Source: Bacteroidales bacterium UBA3754
Lineage (GTDB): Bacteria > Bacteroidota > Bacteroidia > Bacteroidales > UBA1715
DNA: 62,266 nt
Direction of reading: 5' to 3'
Assembly: GCA_002371705.1 (NCBI GenBank)
Contig: DFGI01000034.1
Span: 1,656-63,921 of the forward strand
Positions within the stretch are counted from its first letter, which is position 1. The number at the start of each line of letters is the position of its first letter. Below are positions 54,244 to 62,266 of the stretch, piece by piece. Both the position numbers and the translations under genes were made by a program. Under the pieces are notes generated by a model. It worked only from the letters and a program-made list of their open reading frames with translations, made no database searches and was not told the origin of the DNA.

Positions 54244-55305
54244 CTACAATTGAAGATTTTCCAACAACTGTATGTAGGTTTCCATCCCCTCCTGCAATTC
54301 CGCTTCGAAAATATATTCATTGGCAGTATGCGAGCGCAACGTATCGCCCGGACCGATTTTCATCGATGGGAATGTAGTCATAAACACTTGGTCGGAAAGG
54401 GTCGGCGAGCCGAACATTTCCAGTCCCAATTTTTGTCCGCTTTGCACAAGAGGATGGCTTGTTGGAATTGAAGATGAATTAAGACGGAACGAACGAGCTT
54501 GAATCTCGCACTGCACCGATTGGTTGATGATTTCGAACAACTCTTGGTTTGTGTACATTTCGTTGCTCCGTACATCAACCACAAACGTGCATTCGCCCGG
54601 AATCACATTATGCTGTGTGCCAGCATTGATAACGGTTACGCTCATTTTCACCGCGCCCAAATATTCCGATGTTTTTGGGAATTGGTAGGTGCGGAACCAA
54701 TCGATATCCTCCATCGCCTTATAAATGGCGTTGATGCCGTTTGAGTGGGCAGCATGGCCCGATTTTCCAAAAGCTTTGCAGTCGAGCACCATCAAGCCTT
54801 TTTCGGCTATTGCCATCCGCATTCCCGTAGGTTCGCCCACGATACCAAACGCAATTTCTGGCAATGTGGGAATCACACATTCCAAGCCATTTTTCCCCGA
54901 AACTTCTTCCTCGGCGGAAGCCACAAGAATCAGATTAAACGGTGTTTCCAACTCATTGAAATGCAGAAACGTAAAGATAAGCGACACCAACGAAGCGCCT
55001 GCGTCGTTGCTTCCCAAACCAATAATTTTTCCACCATCGCTGATGGCGTTGAACGGGTCGCTGAGCCAGCCGTCGGACGGTTTCACCGTGTCGTGGTGGG
55101 AGTTCAACAATATTGTCGGTTTTGATTCATCGAAATTTTTCGAACGTACAATCACGTTATTTTCAATCCGTTGCGTTTCCACGCCCCGTTTTTTGAAAAA
55201 ATTGCACAACAACTCTGCCGTAGCCGATTCCTGACGGCTAATGGAAAACGTTTCGATTAACGAAATCAGCAGTTTTTTCGCCTGCTCAAAAGATTCTGTC
55301 TGCAT
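54244..55305 (-). CDS. ArgE-like M20 deacylase (acetylcitrulline or acetylornithine deacetylase)
   Basis: A 353-residue zinc metallopeptidase-family deacylase. The metal and catalytic residues are in LLNSHHDTVKP (H, D), GSNDAGAS (D), AEEEVSGKNG (E-E) and GEPTG; the dimerisation domain is inserted at about 175-290 and the last metal His lies in RSHTANEYI. In Bacteroidetes the arginine route uses acylated citrulline, so the natural substrate is probably N-acetyl- or N-succinyl-citrulline rather than acetylornithine; this is inferred from the neighbouring argH and known pathway. A TATGTTTG box lies 17 bases before the start. Confidence 0.85.
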   Translation of the reverse strand: MQTESFEQAKKLLISLIETFSISRQESATAELLCNFFKKRGVETQRIENNVIVRSKNFDESKPTILLNSHHDTVKPSDGWLSDPFNAISDGGKIIGLGSNDAGASLVSLIFTFLHFNELETPFNLILVASAEEEVSGKNGLECVIPTLPEIAFGIVGEPTGMRMAIAEKGLMVLDCKAFGKSGHAAHSNGINAIYKAMEDIDWFRTYQFPKTSEYLGAVKMSVTVINAGTQHNVIPGECTFVVDVRSNEMYTNQELFEIINQSVQCEIQARSFRLNSSSIPTSHPLVQSGQKLGLEMFGSPTLSDQVFMTTFPSMKIGPGDTLRSHTANEYIFEAELQEGMETYIQLLENLQL

Positions 55306-55322
55306 TTTGCCTAATGTTTACG

Positions 55323-55330
55323 CAAACATA
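55323..55330 (-). promoter_or_regulatory. -7 box of the ArgE-like gene
   Basis: Minus-strand TATGTTTG, 17 bases before the ATG at 55305. Confidence 0.5.
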
Positions 55331-55336
55331 CGAATT

Positions 55337-56179
55337 TTAATTATGGAAAAATGAATTTTTCTTCCGTTCTTTTTTATCTAACCGAACAATAATACATCCC
55401 ACAACGATAAACGACACCCCAACGGTAAACAACACAATGTACCACATAATAAATTCGTTGTTCATACGGCAATCCAGCGGATTTTCTGGGTCGCAGTAGA
55501 TGCTGACGGTAGATTTATTGAAAAACATCGATACGGTTAGCCTGCTTTTATATTCTTGACCATCAAGCATATACGAAACATCAGCGAAATACACCGTGTA
55601 TGATTTTACACTGTTTGAATACGAATGCGATTCACTATATGTCCGTAAGACCGTAGCCTCCACTCTTGAAAGCGATTGAAGCGAAGTGCGGTCCCAAACC
55701 AACAATCCGCCGCCAATTGCGATGAGCACTGCGCCCAATATGCCAAAGATTTTCAAGAAAGATTTTGCCGTATCGCCAACGTGCAACCTTTTAGTATGTT
55801 TGCCAGCCACAACAGTTTCCTTGCTTCTGAACGTTCCCGAGGATGATTGCGCAGAATCATTCTCGTTATCGAACAATGTAGAATTCAGTGAATATGAAGG
55901 AGTTGCAAATCTCCGTCTTCGTGGCATAATTTTATAGCCTGCAAAAAAGAATGCCGCCGTAGCCAAACCCCAGAATATCAAGAGAAAAATTACCGTGGCA
56001 GGGCGATATTCCCGCGAAGTAACACCGTTGACCGTTTCGTTTACGTAGAAAAAATCATCACTGCCTATTCCGTTGTAAATCACAACTGCCATAGCGATTG
56101 CTGACGCCAAACCAAAGAATAGGAAGAAAAACGACATCGTTTTTTCATCAGTTATTACTTTTTGTCCCTGTAATCTCAT
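55337..56179 (-). CDS. DUF3592-like membrane protein
   Basis: A 280-residue protein with membrane segments near 16-37, 65-84, 140-160 and 245-265. The part between the last two (RVEATVLRTYSESHSYSN ... VSMFFNKSTVSIYCDPENP) resembles DUF3592 proteins, which expose such a domain outside the membrane. The basic loop MPRRRRF after the second segment points to a cytoplasmic side. Function unknown. It lies upstream of the arginine pair on the same strand. Confidence 0.65.
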   Translation of the reverse strand: MRLQGQKVITDEKTMSFFFLFFGLASAIAMAVVIYNGIGSDDFFYVNETVNGVTSREYRPATVIFLLIFWGLATAAFFFAGYKIMPRRRRFATPSYSLNSTLFDNENDSAQSSSGTFRSKETVVAGKHTKRLHVGDTAKSFLKIFGILGAVLIAIGGGLLVWDRTSLQSLSRVEATVLRTYSESHSYSNSVKSYTVYFADVSYMLDGQEYKSRLTVSMFFNKSTVSIYCDPENPLDCRMNNEFIMWYIVLFTVGVSFIVVGCIIVRLDKKERKKNSFFHN

Positions 56180-56238
56180 TGATATTTATATTTGGTTCTA
56201 TTTAGGAACCGACACTTCTCTCCTATTATAATTTAATT

Positions 56239-56976
56239 TTAGCTAAATAAATAATTTACCCCGAAAATTGAGCCAAGAACCAACAGAACACCAACAATCC
56301 ACCCGAACCGTTCTGCCTCGACTTCGAAACAAACCATAAGTATGGTGGTTGTCAACAGTAAATCTAAATATATTTGCAAGTCAATTCCCATAAGGAAATA
56401 GTACAATGTAAAAACAACGGCACCGAAATAAATATGAAGGTGTGATGCTTTTTGACTTAAAAGCCAAGCATACCATAAATCCACCATTATTGTTGCCACT
56501 GCGTAAAAAATTGAAGGTGATATATTAAAACTAAGTAAAATCGATATTTGACTGGTCGCGGAGAGTGATGCTATAGTTATAAGAACGATACGCAAGGGTA
56601 TTAAAAATGTCCAACAAAGCCTCCAAGCCAACACAAACAATAGTGTTGGTGCAAAGATTACCAACGGATACAGAAATGTGCTTCTATAATCCCAAAGAGA
56701 GAATAAAAGTACCTCAACAAGGACAAGGCACATTGAAACAATGGAATAGATTTTTACTATTTTTTGTTCGAAAAGACCATACAACAGCCCAGAAAACCAC
56801 CCAAATCCGACTGTGGTACAGGTTACCAGCACGAGTTTGTCGGTGTCAAAAGGCGGCATCGTGGTCAACAAAAGCGGCACACAACATAACTGCAAAATAA
56901 ATAGAGCTATTTTTGTGATTTTCTCATGTTGGAACGTGAGAGCGTGTATTGTACTTTCTTTTTTTGATGGATTCAT
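56239..56976 (-). CDS. Hypothetical polytopic membrane protein
   Basis: A 245-residue protein with about eight hydrophobic segments from residue 22 on, and a hydrophilic Ser/Lys/Glu start. No motif or family recognised. It precedes the DUF3592-like gene by 59 bases on the same strand, and a small hairpin (ggttc 56194-56198 with gaacc 56206-56210) lies between the two. Confidence 0.6.
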   Translation of the reverse strand: MNPSKKESTIHALTFQHEKITKIALFILQLCCVPLLLTTMPPFDTDKLVLVTCTTVGFGWFSGLLYGLFEQKIVKIYSIVSMCLVLVEVLLFSLWDYRSTFLYPLVIFAPTLLFVLAWRLCWTFLIPLRIVLITIASLSATSQISILLSFNISPSIFYAVATIMVDLWYAWLLSQKASHLHIYFGAVVFTLYYFLMGIDLQIYLDLLLTTTILMVCFEVEAERFGWIVGVLLVLGSIFGVNYLFS

Positions 56977-57254
56977 AAAATCGAATTTTATTTAATACAT
57001 TTTTTGTTCGTATAACTGAGATTTTCGGCAAAAAATTTCACTCCAATATTCATAAGGATTTGCAAGGAAATATGTCCTCGTTTTTTGAATCGGTCATATC
57101 ATATACCTTTCGTTTTGCGTTTGCAATGATACGGAATTTTTCTTTCCTCCAAACATTTTTATCACGAATTAGAGTCTGTTTTAATTTTATAAATATGTTG
57201 TTCCGAGAAGCTCAGCTAACATTATTTTTTTTATAGCTGTATAACAAATTATTG
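56977..57254. other. AT-rich divergent intergenic stretch
   Basis: About 280 bases between the minus-strand membrane gene and the C10 peptidase gene. It is AT-rich, has no frame of coding quality and no terminator. It must contain the promoters of both genes. Confidence 0.5.
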
Positions 57255-57262
57255 TAAATTTG
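57255..57262 (+). promoter_or_regulatory. -7 box of the C10 peptidase gene
   Basis: TAAATTTG, 20 bases before the ATG at 57283. No clear -33 box. Confidence 0.4.
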
Positions 57263-57282
57263 CATAATATGATTTACAAAAG

Positions 57283-60200
57283 ATGAAAAAAATAATACTC
57301 TTTTATTTTGTAATGCTTGCGGCAATAGTTGCTCAGGCACAGAGAGTTTCGGTTGACACAGCCAATCGTTAGCCCAAAATTTCTTTTTGAAACATACCGG
57401 ACAGGCGGCAACCTTTGAGCGAATCTCTTTCGCTGGAATTCAAAACATATACATATTCAACCGCAACGGTGCCGACGGTTTTGTAATCGTTGCCGGCGAC
57501 AAGAATGTCCGTCCGGTGCTTGCGTACTCGTTCGACAATACAATCGACCCCGAGAATAATCCCGAGGCATTCGCCACATGGCTGCAATCGTACAACATGG
57601 CTTGCGAAAATCCCGCATACAACGGCAAAAACCAGAATCTATGGAACAATTTGCTTACGTATTCCGCATCTACACCAACTTTGCTTGGCGAGGGAGAATA
57701 CATTGCACCCATGGTTCCTTGCCTATGGAATCAAGAAACTCCATACAATATGTATTGTCCTGACAGTGCAGGAGTTCATGCTGCGGCAGGATGTGTGCCG
57801 ATTGCTCAGGCACAAATTATGCGATACTGGAATTTTCCCAAACGTGCCATGGGTTATGAAAGTTATTTCGAGCCACCATACGGAATTCTTTCCACCTCGT
57901 TTCATACATACGATTGGGCTAATATGTTCGACACGTTACGAACAACAACAACCAAAGAACAGGCACAAAATGTGGCACATTTGATTTCGGACATTGGTAT
58001 AAGCGGACATAGTGACTATGGAACTGGTGAAACTACGGGACATTATGTACTTTCTACTCATTTTCAATATAATCCTGATTCTGTACACTTCGAAAATAAA
58101 GAGAACTATACGAGCGCACAGTGGAATGCCATGGTGTTGGAGGAATTGCGGAAAGGTCGTCCGCTTTTGTATGTGGGAATGACACTCAATAATGGCGGAC
58201 ACGAATTTGTTGTTGACGGCTACAAATACAACGAGGACAACGGTGGCGACATGTTTCACTTTAACTTAGGCTGGGGAGGAGTCGCAAACGGATATTACTA
58301 CTTAGACAGTGCCAACTTTGGCTTCACATCGCAAGGTGCGCGTTTTGGTTTGGAACCAGATTCAAGTATTGCAATTTCCACACCCATACTATTATTGCCG
58401 TCCAACGCGTGCGACACAACTTTTGTGCTCCGTTCGGATTACCGCAGTTCCGATGCGGTAAACATTTCAGTTGACCACGATTGGCTGTCGTTATCACAAA
58501 CATCGGCGTTAGGCGGTGGAGAATATGCAGACGTACAGATTTCCGCCTTGCAGAATACAACAGAGGCAAAACGGTATGCCACAATCACCATCACACATCG
58601 CGGAAAAACAAAGAAGTTATATGTCGTCCAAGATGCTCCTATTTACGATGCGGAATATGGTTGGTATGGATTTTTGTCGGCGGAAAACACAAACGAATTT
58701 AACTCATTGGCACAGCCTGGTATGGAATTCATTATTTGTCCCGAATCTTTTGCTAACTTTTCCGCAGGGCAAAAAATAGAAAGAATCTGGTACCACTCTT
58801 TTAGCACCAACGATTCCATTACCATAAAAATATACGAAGACCCACATGCCAATTTGGACTATAGTCTGACAACAGAGGGCCAATCAAGGTATGCCGATAC
58901 TATTTGCGGCACGCTTGTGTATTCGCAGGAATACACATCGGCACAAGGCGGCGCACATATCATTGACCTGAATACTCCCTATACGATAACCGACAAGCCT
59001 TTTTGGATAGGTATATACAATAACAGCAAATCCCATACTGTAAAAATTGCGAACGATGAAGAAGTCATTTTCGACCAGATTGAAGATAAAAATGTTAAAG
59101 CGTCGAGATTTATCAACAACAAGTCGTTTTTGGGAAAAAGAGCAGATAATGTGCTTTTTAATATTGCGTCAACCTTGCAATCATATACCAATCCGGAGAA
59201 CGCAGGTATGAGCTACAAACTTGTTATGAATAAATATGGCATAAGTTTTTACGTGGGCGATGGGCAAACGAACATTTCAGCAACGGCCAACAACACGGTG
59301 TACGGTACTGTTTCGGGCGGCGGCAAGCACAATCTTGGAGAAACCGTCACCCTTGTAGCCACGCCTGGCAGCGGCTGCCGTTTTCTGCATTGGACTTCGG
59401 GAAGGAACATTGTTTCCACCGATGCGGAATTATCGTTAGTTGCCAAACACGACACCTATCTTGTGGCACATTTCACCGACAGGGATTTTACAATCACTGC
59501 AGTTTCCAGCGACGAAAATCGAGGCACAGTTTCGGAGATCGGTTACTACGATTTAAACGAAACTGTAACCCTTACCGCCACCCCAACCTATGGCTACCAA
59601 TTCGACACGTGGACGTGTAACGGAACAGTGGTGTCTTCGGAACAGACATACACGTTCCCTGCAACGGGCAATGCAACATACACCGCGAACTTCGTTCCTC
59701 GGACGTTCACGGTTACGTTGTCCTTCGAATACAACAACATTTGGGGTACGGTGTATGGCTCGGGCGAATATCTGTATGGCGAAACGGTAACCATTTCGGC
59801 TGTCGCGAAGGAAAATTATGTGTTTGAATGTTGGATAAGCAACAACAAAGAAGTGTCGGAAGATGCGACATATTCATTCGTTATAACGCAAGACACAACC
59901 TTTTATGCCGGTTTTATAGGAACGGCACTTTCATATACAATTATAGCGGGCAATGGCGGCACTGTTTACAACGAAGGCACGCATAGGGCAGTGTACGGAG
60001 TATATAAACTTATTTCCGCAACGCCCAACGAGGGATATAAGTTCGTAAACTGGACTTCGGGCGAAACGGTTGTTTCCAATGCTGCCTCGTTCCGACTCAA
60101 GGTGGAACAAGACACGGTGCTTACAGCCAATTTTGCCAAAATAAACTATTACGTTATTGAAACTTCCGCAACAGAAGGCGGTACAGTTACCGGTGGCGGC

Positions 60201-62266
60201 ACCTACGAGGAGGGCGAATCTGTTACGTTGGTCGCCACGCCCGACAACGATTGCAGGTTCATCAACTGGACTGTAAACGGCGAGATAGTTTCAACCAAAG
60301 CGTCGTACCGTTTCGTCGCAAGTGCCAACGCCACGTACGTTGCCCATTTCGTCCATTACTGTGAAATTTCGGCAACGGCCAACAACATGGTGTACGGTAC
60401 TGTTTCGGGCGGCGGCGAGTACAATCTTGGAGAAACCGTCACCCTTGTCGCCACGCCAAAAAGCGGCTGCGATTTTGCTAATTGGACAATCGACGACATT
60501 GTTGTTTCAACCGAAGCGTCGTATTCGTTTACCGCTTCGGAACATACATCGCTCGTCGCTCATTTTACACCACGGACATTCACGGTTACGGTGGGTGTAT
60601 ATGGAAATACAAGTCATGGCTCAGTTTCCGGTGCGGGTGAATATAAATATGGCGAAACAGCCACCATTTCCGCCGTTTCCGACGAGCATTATGAATTCAG
60701 ATATTGGGTGTATCATACGTACACAATAGCATCAACGGCAACATATTCGTTTGTCGTGACCAAGGATACAACGTTGGAGGCATATTTTGTTGGTTCCACC
60801 TACACCTACGAGATTACGGCTGGCAATGGCGGCACTATTTCCAACGGAAACGGCTCCAAAACGTATCTGAGTCTTATTAACGTTACGGCAACGCCCGACG
60901 AAGGATATAGGTTCGTAAACTGGACTTCGGGCGAAACGGTTTTGTCAACCTCCGCGTCCCTCAGATTTAAACTTGAACAAGATACGAGTATTACAGCCAA
61001 TTTTGCCCAAATACAATACTATATGATTGCCGTATCTGCCGAAAACGGCACTGTGAGCGGTGGTGGAACGTACGAGGAAGGTAATAAGGTTACGATTGTG
61101 GCAACGCCGTCCGACGGCTACCGTTTTACAGGCTGGACAAGTAACGGAACACTTGTTTCCACCAACGCCACGTATTCTTTTACCGCAAGCGAAAATCTGA
61201 CACTGGTTGCCAATATGGAACAAATAACCTACAACGTAGCCGCTACGGCTTCCGAAGGTTGCTCTGTTTCGGGTGCGGGCACATACACCGTTGGAGAAAC
61301 AGTCACACTCACGGCCGTTCCCAACGAGGGTTATGAATTTATACGATGGACTTCAAACGCATCAGAAATAGCAACAACCGAGGAATTTTCGTTTGTACTC
61401 ACCTGCGACACTTCGTTTGTCGCCATCTTCAAAAGAATAGGCTACAATATGGTGGCTACATTGCCGAACAACGACAATTACGGCACAGTGAGCGGCGGCG
61501 GCAGTTATCGCAGCGGCACCGAGGTCACACTCACGGCAACGCCAGTAAACGAGTATTATTACTTCGTGAACTGGACATCGGGCACCGACACGCTTTCGGA
61601 CGACAACACCATTACCTTTACCGCCACAGGCGACGCTACCATTGTTGCCAACTTCAAGCCAGTGACCTTCACAGTAAAAATCACCACGATTGGCGGTAGA
61701 AGCACCCTGAACGGCAGTTCACCGAAAGCGTCATATTCCGAAGACTTGTTCTACGGAAGCGAAGCAACTATTTCCGCCATTCCACCGAGCAATTCCGAGT
61801 TCGAGGGCTGGACGCTTAACGGCACATTGGTTTCGTCGGAACTTGATTATACTTTTACGGTGACGCAGGATGCCGAATATGTGGCTACATTTATAAAGGA
61901 CGTATGCACCATTACCGTTGAGGCGACAGAAGGCGGCTCTGCTACGGGCGGAGGCACATACAATGCAAAACAGACGGTGGAACTCACGGCTACTGCCGAC
62001 AATGGATATGTGTTCGATAGTTGGACCATCAACGGTACGGTGGTATCGACGCAGCCAACTTATTCGTTGTATGTTACCGCTACGCAGACGGTAGTTGCAC
62101 ACTTCCTACAAATCCCCGACAATAGCGTAATAGTCACCGCCACGGCAAGCACAGGCGGTACAGTGAGCGGCGGCGGCAGTTATCGCAGCGGCACCGAGGT
62201 CACACTCACGGCAACGCCAGTAAACGAGTATTATTACTTCGTGAACTGGACATCGGGCACCGACAC
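57283..62266 (+). CDS. C10 (streptopain-like) cysteine peptidase with InlB-B-like repeats; frameshifted, 3' end outside window
   Basis: The gene begins MKKIILFYFVMLAAIVAQAQ, a signal peptide, then RVSVDTANR and a TAG at 57370. From 57372 the next frame reads AQNFFLKHTGQAATFERI, the continuation expected for a C10 propeptide, and stays open for 1631 codons to the window end. A one-base deletion between 57369 and 57372 explains the break. The peptidase has the Cys in AAGCVPIAQAQIMRYW (codon 57792) and the His in NGGHEFVVDGY (codon 58200), plus FNLGWGG. A BACON-like region (about 58385-58640) and a beta-rich domain follow, and from about 59241 at least 13 complete, one partial InlB-B-like modules of about 73 residues. 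Because no stop occurs within the window this gene is missed by stop-to-stop ORF calls. T9SS tail expected beyond the end. Confidence 0.85.
59274..60572 (+). repeat. Modules R1-R6 of the InlB-B-like array
   Basis: Tandem modules of about 73 codons with consensus G-VSGGG-Y--GE-VTL-ATP--GY-F--WT-NG--VS, then a beta strand pair ending A-F. Module 1 (59274) and module 6 (60366) are nearly identical at DNA level over about 85 bases. Modules 3, 4, 5 (from 59700) match modules 7, 8, 9 (from 60573) at a constant offset of 873 bases; module 2 has no partner. Confidence 0.8.
61485..61591 (+). repeat. Exact repeat, copy 1
   Basis: These 107 bases are identical, base for base, to 62160-62266, the last bases of the window. 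Distance 675 bases, exactly 225 codons, so the two copies are modules 11 and 14 of the array. Confidence 0.95.
62160..62266 (+). repeat. Exact repeat, copy 2 (window end)
   Basis: Identical to 61485-61591. The window stops inside this copy. Confidence 0.95.

Overview
The window reads as a stretch of chromosome from a Bacteroidota bacterium, most likely of the order Bacteroidales. The reasons are: promoters built on the Bacteroidetes -7 box TAnnTTTG, two proteins ending in type IX secretion (T9SS) sorting domains (one type A, one type B), a GSCFA protein, an eukaryote-like single-chain glycyl-tRNA synthetase, lipid A acyltransferase LpxD, a HAE1-type RND pump followed by a PII-like gene, and argH next to an ArgE-like deacylase. 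Standard genetic code applies: TGA ends many intact genes. No rRNA, tRNA or CRISPR array was seen.

Layout. 1-6.1 kb: GSCFA protein, carboxynorspermidine decarboxylase (nspC), tRNA pseudouridine synthase (truA), SNF2 helicase. 6.1-15.1 kb: a run of exported proteins, all on the plus strand: a tail-fibre-like adhesin, a clan CD cysteine peptidase with a T9SS tail, three tandem outer-membrane paralogues, a transglutaminase-like pseudoenzyme split by an in-frame TGA, and two more outer-membrane paralogues. 15.1-21.1 kb: aminotransferase, acyltransferase, lpxD and a RelA/SpoT enzyme. 21.1-33.1 kb: one 12-kb gene for a 3987-residue T9SS type B protein with a GH8-like head and about 30 Ig-like modules. 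33.8-39.8 kb: a TolC/MFP/RND efflux operon and a PII-like gene. 39.8-46.9 kb: a HepT-MntA type toxin-antitoxin pair and housekeeping genes (gltX, tgt, LptF/G permease, glyS, ruvX). 46.9-49.7 kb: an AT-rich operon of small secreted proteins and lipoproteins with no known function. 49.7-57 kb: def, comEC-like, AlbA_2 protein, argH, ArgE-like deacylase and two membrane proteins. 57.3 kb to the end: a C10 (streptopain-like) cysteine peptidase with at least 14 InlB-B-like repeats, frameshifted just after its signal peptide and running off the window.

Points that stand out. (1) Six intergenic arrays of strictly 7-bp-period degenerate repeats sit at gene ends and between promoters. (2) Three plus-strand or minus-strand reading frames are broken by single lesions, all in exported or unknown proteins, while about 25 housekeeping frames are intact. 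(3) In the giant protein, two DUF11-like domains are interrupted at the same loop by unrelated carbohydrate-binding-like inserts. (4) The right end of the window lies inside a perfect 107-bp repeat of sequence 675 bp upstream, which suggests the sequence stops there because assembly could not pass the repeat.
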